Source: Phaeobacter sp. A36a-5a
GTDB taxonomy: Bacteria; Pseudomonadota; Alphaproteobacteria; Rhodobacterales; Rhodobacteraceae
Assembly (NCBI RefSeq): GCF_037911135.1
Contig: NZ_JBBLYU010000006.1
Span: forward strand, 26,232-90,231
Direction: 5' to 3'
Length of the DNA stretch: 64,000 nt
The first letter of the stretch is position 1; each line of letters starts with the position of its first letter. The position numbers were made by a program, and so were the translations under genes. Under the pieces are notes generated by a model. It was not told where the DNA came from, did no database searches, and was given only the letters and a program-made list of their open reading frames with translations. Positions 35,377-44,382 of the stretch are shown here, one piece after another.

Positions 35377-36594
35377 TCAGTCCAGCCGCAGCCGGAGCGC
35401 GGCATAGACCAGCAGGAGGCCGCAGCAGCTGGCCGAGATCAGGAAAGGCGCGCGCAGGGCGAGGTCGCGGCCAAGCTCCGGTTCCAGCAGCGCCACGACG
35501 GCACCGCCCGTCAGCGCGCCAAGCGGCATCGAGCCCCAGCCAAAGCAGCGGTAGATGCTGTTCACCCGGCCCAGCAGTTCGGAGGGGATGCGGCGCTGGC
35601 GCCAGGAGACGGTGATCACGTTCCAGACCATCGCCGCCGCCATCACGCCAAACATCGCCAGCGCCATGATGATGCCGCTGCTGCTGACACCGATCAGCGC
35701 ATAGCCAACCGCCCAGCCCGCAATCGACAGGTAAAGGCAGGGCTGCACCCCGATCAGGCGGCTGAGGCGCGGCGCAATCAGGCTGCCGGTCACAGCACCA
35801 AGGGCGGCAACCGACAGGACAAACCCGTATTCGGTAGGGCCGAGGCCAAGCACCTCCTGCGCGAAAAGCACCTCTACGGTGATGGTTGCGGTGGCGAGGA
35901 AATTGGCGATGCCAAGCACGACCGCCAGCCGCAGCAGCAGCCCATCGCCGCGCATGAAGGTGATGCCCTGCATCAGCGCCTTGCCAAAGCTCTGCTGAAC
36001 CGGCGCGCGCGGCGACAGGCTGATCAGCCAGACAAAACCGGCCGCCAGCACCAGCACGACCACATCCAGTCCAAAGGGAATAGCGATGCCGACCGCGATC
36101 AGCAGGCCGGCGAGCGGCGGCCCGATGAACTGGCCGGTGAGCTGTTCGGCGGTCCACATCTGGCCATTTGCCGCCTCAAGATCGGAGCTGGCAACGATAT
36201 CGGGCAGGATGGTCTGGGCGGCATTGTCGCGGATCACCTCCGCCGCGCCAAGGAGGAAGGCCAGGCCGGCCAGCGCCCAGATGGCCCCGGCGGCCGGCGC
36301 GCTGAGCGCGAGCATGAGGATGGCGAGCACGATCACGGCGCGCAGCAGGTCGGCGCGGGCTATCAGCTTGCGCCGGTCGGCCATATCCGCGATCACCCCG
36401 GCGGGCAGCGCAAAGAACAGCCAGGGCAGGCGACCGGCTGCGGCCACGGCGGCAATCGCCACCGGATCGCGGGTCATCAGCGTTGCCAGCCAGGGCAGCG
36501 CCAGCAGGATGAACCCATCGCCGAGGTTGGTCAGCGCCCCGGCTGTGAACAGCAGCCGGTAATTGCGGTTACGAAGCAGGAGCGGGGAGGCCAT
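35377..36594 (-). CDS. MFS transporter (EntS/DHA-type exporter)
   Basis: 405 residues from ATG 36594; a GTG 21 codons earlier is possible. Twelve hydrophobic helices, with the MFS A-like loop GVIADMADRRKLIARADLLRA after helix 2 and the EVIRDNAAQTILPDIVASSDL segment typical of EntS-like small-molecule exporters. Its position, convergent with the aminotransferase and next to an ATP-grasp/aldolase cluster, suggests export of the cluster product, comparable to the MFS exporter in bacilysin-type clusters. It could equally be an unrelated efflux pump. Confidence 0.87.
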   Translation of the reverse strand: MASPLLLRNRNYRLLFTAGALTNLGDGFILLALPWLATLMTRDPVAIAAVAAAGRLPWLFFALPAGVIADMADRRKLIARADLLRAVIVLAILMLALSAPAAGAIWALAGLAFLLGAAEVIRDNAAQTILPDIVASSDLEAANGQMWTAEQLTGQFIGPPLAGLLIAVGIAIPFGLDVVVLVLAAGFVWLISLSPRAPVQQSFGKALMQGITFMRGDGLLLRLAVVLGIANFLATATITVEVLFAQEVLGLGPTEYGFVLSVAALGAVTGSLIAPRLSRLIGVQPCLYLSIAGWAVGYALIGVSSSGIIMALAMFGVMAAAMVWNVITVSWRQRRIPSELLGRVNSIYRCFGWGSMPLGALTGGAVVALLEPELGRDLALRAPFLISASCCGLLLVYAALRLRLD

Positions 36595-36672
36595 GGTGGG
36601 GATGCCCTGAGGTTGTTCCGGTCCGGCGATACTAGCGCGCAGGGGCTGCGCTGTCACGGCTGCCGGTGCCGC

Positions 36673-37344
36673 TCAATCGAGCCGATACCCGGCGCCGCGC
36701 AGGGTCACGATGGCGTCACCTTCGGGGCCGAATTTCTTGCGCAGGCGGCCGATATAGACATCAACGATATTGGTCATCGGGTCCGACTGCGTGCCCCAGA
36801 CCGCATTCAGAATGCGTTCCCGGCTGAGGGCGCGGCCAATGTTCTTGATCAGCAGCACGGCCAGCTCGCGCTCCTTGCTGGAGAGCGCGACCGGGCGGCC
36901 GTCCACGTAGAATTCCAGCGCGCGGGGATCAAAGGAGAGGCCGCGATGGGTGATCACCTCATCGTCGGGTGTGCTCCCATAGCCGACCCGGCGGCGATGC
37001 AGCGCCTCCAGCCTTGCGACCAGCTCCTCAAAATCGAAGGGTTTGGGCAGGTAGTCGTCGGCACCGATGCGCAGGCCCGCGACCCGTTCGTCGGTTGAAT
37101 CCAGCGCGGTGAGCATCAGAACAGGGGTGGTATTGGCGCGGGCGCGCATCCGCTGGCAGACCTCGATGCCGGAGATCCCCGGCAGCATCAGATCGAGGAT
37201 CACCACATCAAAGTCGCGTGTTTGCAGGAACCCCAGCGCCAGTTCGCCATCCACCACGTGCTCGACGCTGAAGCCCTCAGCCTTCAACCCCCGGCGTATG
37301 AAATCGGCTACGCGCTCTTCATCCTCTACAAGCAGAATATTCAT
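36673..37344 (-). CDS. OmpR-family response regulator
   Basis: 223 residues. Receiver domain 1-~115 with Asp7/Asp8-type acidic pocket (LLVEDEERV), phospho-acceptor Asp51 (VILDLMLPGISG) and conserved Lys in LPKPFDFEELVARL. The trans_reg_C winged helix (~130-223) has LSSKERELAVLLIKNIGRALSRERIL and the recognition region NIVDVYIGRLRKKFG. It lies 24 bp downstream of its histidine kinase in the same operon. OmpR-family proteins bind tandem direct repeats spaced ~10-11 bp, such as those found between this operon and the carbonic anhydrase gene. Confidence 0.95.
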   Translation of the reverse strand: MNILLVEDEERVADFIRRGLKAEGFSVEHVVDGELALGFLQTRDFDVVILDLMLPGISGIEVCQRMRARANTTPVLMLTALDSTDERVAGLRIGADDYLPKPFDFEELVARLEALHRRRVGYGSTPDDEVITHRGLSFDPRALEFYVDGRPVALSSKERELAVLLIKNIGRALSRERILNAVWGTQSDPMTNIVDVYIGRLRKKFGPEGDAIVTLRGAGYRLD

Positions 37345-37368
37345 CAGCTGTTCTCTGGCGTCCTGTGA

Positions 37369-38916
37369 CTATGGGTCGGCATCCGTGGAGATCGTCAGCA
37401 CAACCGTTGTGCCCCCCGTTGGGCGATCAAAGATCCGCGCCGAGCCGCCGTGGGCTTCGGCGATGGAGCGCACGATCGGCAGACCAAGGCCCAGCCCTTC
37501 GATATAGCGGCCGCTTGCGTTGGAGCCGCGAAAGAAACGCTCGAAGGCCAGTTCCTTTTCCGCGTTATCCACGCCCGGCCCGTCATCGGACACCGCAATC
37601 TCAACGATATCGCCATGGGTCTGAAGGGTGACGGCGATCATGTCGCCGCCGTGGTATTTGGCATTTTCCAGCAGGGCGAGCACGGCCTGACGGATCCGCT
37701 GGCCATCGGCTATGACGATCACCTTGTCGCGCTGCGGCTCAAAGCCCACCTCGGCCCCGCAGAGTGCGATCACCTCGTGGATCAGCCTGATCAGATCGAC
37801 GGGTTTCCTGACCAGTTCAAGCGAGCCGGATTCCTTGCGCGCGATGAACAGAAGGTCGCTGATCAGATTGGCGGTGTGATTGGCGGCCAGCCGGGTCTTG
37901 GTCAGGGCGTCCTTGTATTCCTCGACGGTTTTGTCGGCGCCGCGCAGCGCCACGTCACTTTCGCCCTGAATGACGGTCAGCGGGGTGCGCAGCTCATGGC
38001 TGACATCTGCCAGCAGCTGGCGGCGGTTCTGTTCGGATTTTCGCGCCTCGGTCAGCAGTTTTTCCAGCGTTTCGGTACGCTGGCGGACGGCCTGTTCCAG
38101 TTCCTCGTTCTGGGTGGTCAGGTTTTTGGTGCGGGCCGAGACCACTGCGGACATTTCATCCAGAACGCCGGCGATTTCCGACAGTTCGCTGCGCCCCGGC
38201 AGGGCGATCCGGCTGGAAAAATCCCCGGCCGCAAATTGCCGCACACCACCCAGAAGCTGCCTTAACGGGCGGGTGAATTCGCGGCGAAAGACAATCAGCG
38301 CGATGGCGGTGATGCAGAGAAAGGCCACCGCCAACCCAAAGGAGATCATGCGCACCAGCGCCATCTTTGCGCTGGCTTCGGCCTCGGCTCTTGAGACTTC
38401 CTCCTGCTCTTCGGTGAGCGCCGTTGAGATCAGCGTTCGGAAATCTTCCTTGATGTCTTCGTTGAGGGCCAGCGACACCTGGCGCCAGTCGCCACCGATG
38501 CCATCTGCGGCCTCGCGCGACTGCGCCCGCCGGTAAAGGTCGAGGATGTCGTCAATGATCTCCTCAATCTTGTCCAGCAGCATCAGCTCCGCCAGCTCCT
38601 CGTCGCCGACCAGCTCGATTTCCTGCTCAATGGCGGCGCGAATATTGGTGATATGGGTCTGAAGGCGGTTGGAAATATTGGTGATATCCGCCACCTGCCC
38701 GGTGTCGTCGGCCAGCAGCAGATCGCCAAAACGCTTGAACAGAAGATAGGTGTCTGCCGCCAGTTTCAGATGGTGTTCAAAGGAGGTGTGAGCCAGCGAA
38801 ATGCGGTAATTGTGCAGATCGCTTTGTCTGGCGGCCCAGACCGCAACTGACACACTGGCAGCGGCTGCCAGCAGTACCACGGCCGCGAAAATATTGACAA
38901 TATGCACTATTTTCAT
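37369..38916 (-). CDS. Sensor histidine kinase with helical periplasmic domain
   Basis: 515 residues from ATG 38916. TM1 (~7-28), a helical periplasmic domain (~30-187) rich in Glu and Asp, TM2 (~188-211), HAMP (~212-265), a coiled coil (~265-298), HisKA with His307 in LLADVSHELRTPLTVIQ, and HATPase_c (ALLENAKYHGGD; DDGPGVD; GLGLGLPIV). It is co-transcribed with the response regulator just downstream. The ligand cannot be deduced. The divergent gene is a carbonic anhydrase, so CO2/bicarbonate or pH is a reasonable hypothesis for the signal. Confidence 0.93.
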   Translation of the reverse strand: MKIVHIVNIFAAVVLLAAAASVSVAVWAARQSDLHNYRISLAHTSFEHHLKLAADTYLLFKRFGDLLLADDTGQVADITNISNRLQTHITNIRAAIEQEIELVGDEELAELMLLDKIEEIIDDILDLYRRAQSREAADGIGGDWRQVSLALNEDIKEDFRTLISTALTEEQEEVSRAEAEASAKMALVRMISFGLAVAFLCITAIALIVFRREFTRPLRQLLGGVRQFAAGDFSSRIALPGRSELSEIAGVLDEMSAVVSARTKNLTTQNEELEQAVRQRTETLEKLLTEARKSEQNRRQLLADVSHELRTPLTVIQGESDVALRGADKTVEEYKDALTKTRLAANHTANLISDLLFIARKESGSLELVRKPVDLIRLIHEVIALCGAEVGFEPQRDKVIVIADGQRIRQAVLALLENAKYHGGDMIAVTLQTHGDIVEIAVSDDGPGVDNAEKELAFERFFRGSNASGRYIEGLGLGLPIVRSIAEAHGGSARIFDRPTGGTTVVLTISTDADP

Positions 38917-39070
38917 TGGTCGAGGTGGTCCCGTCGTTGTGGGTCGGGCTGCCAATTGCGAGGTCAGCCGGTGCGGGGTTTGGGTTGGCTACGCACCGGT
39001 TGACCATAACCCTGTCAGGGCCGCCAGTGGTAGAGTTAGTTTGCAGCAATGACAGCGTCCTGACGAAATC

Positions 39071-39087
39071 ATGAACAACAGATGAAC
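39071..39087 (-). promoter_or_regulatory. Response-regulator box facing the kinase/regulator operon
   Basis: ATGAAC-N5-ATGAAC (39071-39076 and 39082-39087). Read on the minus strand this is GTTCAT-N5-GTTCAT, an 11-bp-phased direct repeat pointing at the histidine kinase gene 155 bp away. Confidence 0.65.
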
Positions 39088-39124
39088 GAATGCGCCGCCA
39101 AGGGCTGCTGACCGGCCATGGTGC

Positions 39125-39163
39125 GTTCATCTCCCGTTCATATGCGGTCTTGGCTCCGTTCAC
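39125..39163 (+). promoter_or_regulatory. Response-regulator box facing the carbonic anhydrase gene
   Basis: GTTCAT at 39125-39130 and 39136-39141, then GTTCAC at 39158-39163: the starts are 11 and 22 bp apart, so all three are in helical phase. It is the same hexamer as in the minus-strand box, now oriented toward the delta carbonic anhydrase gene at 39294. Confidence 0.7.
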
Positions 39164-39195
39164 AGTCCAGACAGTCACCTGTTGCCTGCCATGGT

Positions 39196-39220
39196 TAAAA
39201 AGGCATCGGGTGCCTTTTTT
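39196..39220 (+). terminator. Hairpin with T-run upstream of the carbonic anhydrase gene (terminator or attenuator)
   Basis: AAAAAGGCA (39197-39205), loop TCGGG, then TGCCTTTTTT (39211-39220). It is a textbook intrinsic terminator shape but lies downstream of the regulator boxes and 74 bp before the CDS, with no plus-strand gene upstream to terminate. Confidence 0.65.
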
Positions 39221-39293
39221 CCTTCCCGTTGTGACCGGGACGCGATTGCGGCGGATGAACCCGGCACCGGCCCGGCAGAGGAAAGGACACGGG

Positions 39294-40148
39294 ATGACCA
39301 TTCAGAGAGTACTGGCGGCCGTCGCCGGGGCAGCGCTGACTGTCGCGACACTGGCCCATGCGGCGGATCAGGTCGGTGCCAGCGTGATCGACGCGCAGCG
39401 GCGGGCGCTGGCAGAGGCGGTTGCGGATCAGGGATTTGGCCCGCAGTCGCCGCGTGATCTCAGCTCGGCGGTGGGATCGAACAAGCGCGATTTTGCATTT
39501 GCGCCACCCGCCAGCCGGATGAACCTCTGCAACATCCATTTCCACGAAAGCGCAGAGCACAAGGGTGGTGAATTCACCAAATATGCCGGACATGGCGATG
39601 GTCAGGGCTATGGCACCGGGTATCTTTATTCAGGCGAGCTGACAGCGGCCGAGGTGGCCCCCTATGCCCGTCCGGTTGGTAGCACCGACCATGGCGCACT
39701 GGCGCCCGGTGACACGATCGAGGTGCATTATGTCTACAGCACGGCGCAGGTGGGACCGGGGCCGACGCTGGGATCCTGTCTGGATGTCGCCACGCTGAAC
39801 CCGCAGCTGCGGGTCGAAACTCAGGTGATGGTGCTGGTCAATGATCCTGCCGCGCTGGATTTCGTGAGGCTGACCAAACATGAGTTTGTCGATGGCTATC
39901 ATCAGGCGATCCATATTCCGCAGGATATGGGTACGCCGGTGCAATATACCGGATCGACGACCGGTCCGGCCTATAATGAGACCGGCTCTCCCGTGCAGGT
40001 CACCTGGAGCATTCGCCCCAAGGTGGCCAAGGTGAGCATTGCCTCGGTGGAGGCATGGTTGGGCGACAATGCCTTTGACGAAGATCATGCCCATGGCGTG
40101 CGCACCCTCGTGGTCAATCCCGATCTGCTGTCGCCGATGTCCCGCTAG
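39294..40148 (+). CDS. Delta-class carbonic anhydrase, exported
   Basis: 284 residues from ATG 39294 with GAAAGGA upstream. A signal peptide (MTIQRVLAAVAGAALTVATLAHA) directs it to the periplasm. The body has NLCNIHFHESAEHKGGEF, a Gly-rich HGDGQGYGTGYLYSGEL stretch and TIEVHYVYSTAQVGPGPTLGSCL. The clustered His residues (H-F-H and later H-Y) and paired Cys fit the bacterial delta-class carbonic anhydrase family first known from diatoms. It would interconvert CO2 and bicarbonate in the periplasm. It is divergent from a two-component system whose putative boxes lie upstream, and DabAB at 58.8-62.9 kb gives a functional partner. Confidence 0.8.
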   Translation: MTIQRVLAAVAGAALTVATLAHAADQVGASVIDAQRRALAEAVADQGFGPQSPRDLSSAVGSNKRDFAFAPPASRMNLCNIHFHESAEHKGGEFTKYAGHGDGQGYGTGYLYSGELTAAEVAPYARPVGSTDHGALAPGDTIEVHYVYSTAQVGPGPTLGSCLDVATLNPQLRVETQVMVLVNDPAALDFVRLTKHEFVDGYHQAIHIPQDMGTPVQYTGSTTGPAYNETGSPVQVTWSIRPKVAKVSIASVEAWLGDNAFDEDHAHGVRTLVVNPDLLSPMSR

Positions 40149-40242
40149 GAGCTGGACCTGCGGCACCACAGCAGTTGCCCGAAGGGTGCGGAGTGCGGCA
40201 GGCTGGGGCAGCAGCCTGTGGCGGCTGCGGAGGGCAGAGCGG

Positions 40243-42861
40243 ATGGAACACCCGGTTCAGGACAATGGTGGCGAGCGGCTCGGCGGGCTGACGCGGCAGC
40301 AGGCGGAGGCGGCGCGCCGGACGCATGGCTGGAATGAGTTGCCGCAGAGCAGGCGGACCGGGCCGCTGCGGGTGTTCCTGCGCCAGTTCAGCAATTTTCT
40401 GGTGCTGATCCTGATTGCAGCCGGGACTATCGCCTTCACGCTGGGCGAATATGCCGACACGCTGGCGATCGGGCTGGTGATCGGTCTGAACGGGGTTCTG
40501 GGTTTTGTGCAGGAATGGCGGGCGGAAACCGCGCTGGAAAGCCTGCGCAGTATGCTGTCGCCGCAGGCGCTGGCGGTGCGGGACGGGCGCGAGCAGGTGA
40601 TCGCCGCGCGCGAGCTGGTGCCGGGCGATCTGATCATCCTGGAGGCGGGGGCCCGGGTGCCCGCTGATGCGCGCCTGCACGAAGCTGCGGGGCTGCGGCT
40701 GGATGAAAGTGCGCTGACCGGGGAATCGGTGCCGGTGGACAAGGCGCCCGGCACGGACACTGCGGAGGTGTTTGCCGGAACAGTGGTGGCGGCGGGCCGC
40801 GCGCTGGCGCTGGTCACGGCCACGGGAACGCGCACCGCCTTTGGCGAAATTGCGGCGCTGACCGGGGCAGTGGGGCTGAAGAAAACCAATTTGCAGGTGC
40901 AGCTGGGCCGGCTGGCGCGGCAGCTGGGGTTTGCGGCGCTGGCGGTGGCGGCGGCGATTCTGGCGCTGGGGCTTTATATGGGGCGGGACGCGGCGGAGAT
41001 GTTCATGACCGGCCTGTCGCTGTCGGTGGCGATGGTGCCCGAAGGGCTGCCTGCGGTGGTCACCATCACCCTGGCGCTGGGGGCGGCGGCGATGGTGCGC
41101 AGACAGGCGCTGGCGCGGCGGTTGCAGGCGGTGGAAACACTGGGCGCGGCCTCGGTGATCTGCACCGACAAGACCGGCACCTTGACCGAAAACAAGATGA
41201 CGGCGACCCGGGTCTGGACGCTGGACCGCATCTATCAGGTGACTGGCACCGGCTATGACCCTGCGGGTCATATTGCCCACGGCGGCGCGGTTACCGGCGC
41301 GCGGGAGGATGCGGTGCTGGCAGAGCTGCTGGCGGCGGGGCTGACCTGCACCCATGCCAGCCTGCACCGCGAGGGCGATCACTGGCAGATGACCGGCGCC
41401 CCGACCGAGGGCGCGCTGGTGACCCTCGGCTACAAGGGCTGGGCAGAGCTGCCGCCGCCGGATGCGGTGCTGGCGGAACTACCCTTCAGCAGCGAACGCA
41501 AGCGGATGAGCGTGCTGGTAAAGGACGGCGGCGGTGAAAAGGTCCTGACCAAAGGGGCGCCGGAGCAGGTCCTGGGCCTTTGCACAAGGGTGCTGGCGCA
41601 GGACGGCCCGCGCGTTCTGGGGGCAGGGGAGAGGGCAGCCATCACCGAAGCCTATGAGGCGATGGCCGCAGAAGGGCTGCGTGTGATCGGTCTTGCAACT
41701 GGTGCGGCGCAGGGCGGCGGGATTGCCGAACAGGACATGACCTTTCTCGGGCTGGCGGGGCTGATTGACCCGCCTCGGCCGGAGGTGCGGGCGGCCATCG
41801 CCGCCGCCCGGTCGGCGGGCATCCGGGTGATCATGATCACCGGCGACAGCCCGCTGACCGCCGGGGCCATCGCACGCCAGCTGGGGCTGCCTGCCGCAAA
41901 GATACTGACCGGCGATGCGCTGGAGGCGCTGGAAGACGCGGAGCTGGACCAGCTGTTGCAGCAGGATGTTCTGTTTGCCCGCACAAGGCCAGCGCATAAG
42001 ATGCGGATCGTCTCGGCCTTGCAGGGACAGCATCAGATCGTGGCGATGACCGGCGACGGGGTGAACGATGCGCCGGCCCTGAAACAGGCCGACATCGGCG
42101 TCTCGATGGGGGTGCGGGGCACGGATGTGGCTAAGGATGCCTCTGACCTGGTGCTGCTCGATGACAATTTCGCCACCATCGTGCGGGCCATCGGCGAGGG
42201 GCGGCGGCAGTTCACCAATGTGCGCAAATTCGTGCGCTACCTCTTGTCCTCCAACGCGGGCGAGGTGATTGCGCTGCTGATCAATATCCTGATCGGCGGC
42301 CCGCTGATCTTTCTGGCGACCCAAATTCTGTGGATGAACCTGGTGACTGACGGGGTGACGGCGGTGGCGCTGGGGCTGGAGAAGGGTGAGCCGGACCAGA
42401 TGCAGCATCCGCCGCGGGGGAAGGACTCGCCGATTGTGGGCAAGGCCGGCCTGCTGACCATTCTGGCGCTGGGGCTTTATACCGGGCTGGCCAGCCTGTG
42501 GCTGTTCCTGCATCTTTTGGACGGCAACGAGGATCTGGCCCGCACCGCAGCCTTTACCGCCATGGTGGTGTTTGAAAAGGCCAGCGTCTTTGCCTTCCGC
42601 TCGCTGCATCTGCCGTGCTGGCGGATCGGGGTGTTCAGCAATCCGCTGCTGCTGGCGGCGCTGGTGGTGACCATCGGAGCGCAGGTGGCGGCGGTCTACT
42701 GGCCGCCGCTACAGGTGATGCTGCACACGGTGCCGCTGCAAGGGGAGCACTGGGGGCTGATCGCGCTGCTGGTGCTGCCCATCCTGCTGGTGCCGGAGGG
42801 GCTGAAAACCCTGCGTTATCTCAGTGGTCAACGCCAGCGGAGGGCAGCGGCGGCGGCTTGA
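40243..42861 (+). CDS. P2-type cation-transporting ATPase
   Basis: 872 residues from ATG 40243 (GGAGGG upstream). Cation_ATPase_N region ([22 protein letters not shown]), TM1-2, actuator domain with [17 protein letters not shown]4 [20 protein letters not shown], phosphorylation Asp309 in [12 protein letters not shown], nucleotide domain with KGAPEQVL, hinge [21 protein letters not shown], and a C-terminal group of four to six TMs. The PEGLP motif in TM4 points to Ca2+/Mn2+ or Na+/K+-type P2 pumps and excludes P1 heavy-metal pumps (no CPC). A 45-bp gap separates it from the VIT1-like gene. Confidence 0.93.
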   Translation: MEHPVQDNGGERLGGLTRQQAEAARRTHGWNELPQSRRTGPLRVFLRQFSNFLVLILIAAGTIAFTLGEYADTLAIGLVIGLNGVLGFVQEWRAETALESLRSMLSPQALAVRDGREQVIAARELVPGDLIILEAGARVPADARLHEAAGLRLDESALTGESVPVDKAPGTDTAEVFAGTVVAAGRALALVTATGTRTAFGEIAALTGAVGLKKTNLQVQLGRLARQLGFAALAVAAAILALGLYMGRDAAEMFMTGLSLSVAMVPEGLPAVVTITLALGAAAMVRRQALARRLQAVETLGAASVICTDKTGTLTENKMTATRVWTLDRIYQVTGTGYDPAGHIAHGGAVTGAREDAVLAELLAAGLTCTHASLHREGDHWQMTGAPTEGALVTLGYKGWAELPPPDAVLAELPFSSERKRMSVLVKDGGGEKVLTKGAPEQVLGLCTRVLAQDGPRVLGAGERAAITEAYEAMAAEGLRVIGLATGAAQGGGIAEQDMTFLGLAGLIDPPRPEVRAAIAAARSAGIRVIMITGDSPLTAGAIARQLGLPAAKILTGDALEALEDAELDQLLQQDVLFARTRPAHKMRIVSALQGQHQIVAMTGDGVNDAPALKQADIGVSMGVRGTDVAKDASDLVLLDDNFATIVRAIGEGRRQFTNVRKFVRYLLSSNAGEVIALLINILIGGPLIFLATQILWMNLVTDGVTAVALGLEKGEPDQMQHPPRGKDSPIVGKAGLLTILALGLYTGLASLWLFLHLLDGNEDLARTAAFTAMVVFEKASVFAFRSLHLPCWRIGVFSNPLLLAALVVTIGAQVAAVYWPPLQVMLHTVPLQGEHWGLIALLVLPILLVPEGLKTLRYLSGQRQRRAAAAA

Positions 42862-42905
42862 CCTCCGTCAAGGCGGCGGGGGCCACTCCGGGGCATCCTG
42901 CGGGC

Positions 42906-43397
42906 ATGGAGAAGGATCACGGTCACAGCAAGGACGACCGGCGGCGTCTCTACGAGGTGGAAAAGCGTCATATTCGCCAGTACCCGGAGGGTGAGCGCGA
43001 GGAGCTGCGCCAGATCTTTCAGGAGCTGGGGCTGAGCGGCGACGTGCTGGAGGGCGCGGTGGCATCGGTGACCGCCAAGCCGGAGAAATGGATCGCGCTG
43101 ATGCTGACCAGCGAATATGGGCTGGCGCCGGCAGAACCCAACCCGGTGGCGGCGGCGCTGACGACTTTTGCGGCGTTCATGGCGGCGGGCATCGTGCCGC
43201 TTCTGCCGTTCATTCTGGGGCTGCCCGATCCGTTCCTGACCGCCGCGCTGGCCACCGGGGCGGTGTTTTTCGGCATTGGCGCCAGCAAGAGCGTCTGGTC
43301 GCTGGCGCCCTGGTGGAAATCCGGGCTGGAGACATTGGCAATCGGTTCCTGCGCCGCTGCTGTCGCCTATCTGGCAGGCAGCCTGTTCCGGGTCTGA
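42906..43397 (+). CDS. VIT1/CCC1-like membrane protein lacking the N-terminal helices
   Basis: 163 residues from ATG 42906 with a weak ribosome binding site. The N-terminal 60 residues are charged (KRHIRQYPEGEREELRQIFQELG, then LSGDVLEGAVASVTAKPEKW), equivalent to the cytoplasmic metal-binding region of VIT1/CCC1 iron/manganese transporters. Three hydrophobic helices follow (~75-160), with the family-typical NPVAAALTTFAAFMAAGIVPLLPF. Full family members have two more TM helices before the cytoplasmic region, and no coding remnant of these is seen upstream. This is either a natural short form or a truncated copy. Confidence 0.75.
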   Translation: MEKDHGHSKDDRRRLYEVEKRHIRQYPEGEREELRQIFQELGLSGDVLEGAVASVTAKPEKWIALMLTSEYGLAPAEPNPVAAALTTFAAFMAAGIVPLLPFILGLPDPFLTAALATGAVFFGIGASKSVWSLAPWWKSGLETLAIGSCAAAVAYLAGSLFRV

Positions 43398-43455
43398 CCC
43401 GCAGCAACGGGGCGGCGGCGCCCGCGCGCGCTATGGCTTTCAGGGTGCTGCGGCT

Positions 43456-44262
43456 TCAGCGGCTTTGCACGGGTGGCTTCTGCGTGGTGCCCCCGAGGAA
43501 GGCGAACCAATAGGCCAGAGCGACGCCGCCCGCGCCGCCCACGATATTGCCCAGCGTGACCCAAAGCAGGTTGGCGGCCGCTGCGACAAGCGGGACATTG
43601 GCCCCTGCGGCCCAGCCTTGCGGGAAGAAATACATATTGGCGATGGAGTGTTCGAGCCCCAGCAGCACAAAGGCGGTGATCGGCCAGAGGATGGCCAGAA
43701 CCTTGCCCGCAGCGGTGCGGGCGGCAAAGGACAGCCAGACGGCTAGGCAGACCAGCGCATTGCACAGCGCGCCGCGCATAAGGGCCTCAAGCGGGGTCAG
43801 CCCGGCCTTCGCCTCGGCGATGCCGACGGCGGTTGTGCCCATCGCACCATCCAGCAGCCCGGTCACGGCAAAGGCGGCCGCCAGCCCGGCCGCGCCCGCG
43901 AGATTGCCGAGATAGACCACGCCCCAGCTGCGCAACAGCAGGCGCAGCGGGATCCTGCGGTCCACCGCGGCGATCACCATCAGCACGTTGCCGGTGAACA
44001 GCTCCGCCCCGGCAATCACCACAAGGATCAGCCCAAGCGAGAACACCGCGCCACCCAGCACGCGGAGCGGTCCGGTCACAGGGGTCGCACCTGCGAGGGT
44101 CATCGTATAGGCCGCCGCCCCAAATCCGATAAAGGCGCCCGCCAGCATCGCCAGCACGAACATCTGGGGCAGCGGCAGCCGCGCCTTGGCGGTGCCGGCT
44201 GTTTCCACCAATGCGGCGATTTCGGCGGGTTTATAGGCGTCAAAAGTGGGCGTTTTGGTCAT
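43456..44262 (-). CDS. Formate/nitrite transporter family channel
   Basis: 268 residues from ATG 44262. Six TM helices with family landmarks: AGAFIGFGAAAYTMTL in the first broken helix region, GAELFTGNVLMVIAAVDRRI (the conserved L-F-T-G-N), and GLEHSIANMYFFPQG carrying the central pore His. FNT proteins are pentameric channels for formate, nitrite, hydrosulfide or related anions. No formate dehydrogenase or nitrite reductase gene is nearby. The N-terminal 35 residues (FDAYKPAEIAALVETAG) match the usual amphipathic start. Confidence 0.93.
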   Translation of the reverse strand: MTKTPTFDAYKPAEIAALVETAGTAKARLPLPQMFVLAMLAGAFIGFGAAAYTMTLAGATPVTGPLRVLGGAVFSLGLILVVIAGAELFTGNVLMVIAAVDRRIPLRLLLRSWGVVYLGNLAGAAGLAAAFAVTGLLDGAMGTTAVGIAEAKAGLTPLEALMRGALCNALVCLAVWLSFAARTAAGKVLAILWPITAFVLLGLEHSIANMYFFPQGWAAGANVPLVAAAANLLWVTLGNIVGGAGGVALAYWFAFLGGTTQKPPVQSR

Positions 44263-44382
44263 CTGTCGGCTCCGGCAGTTATGGGGGCATGGGCGGGGCA
44301 GCGGCCGCACCAGTAGATCATTCCCGCTGGCCGCTGCCATGATCCCGATCAAGGTGGCACAACGGGCAGGCAACCGGGCGCG

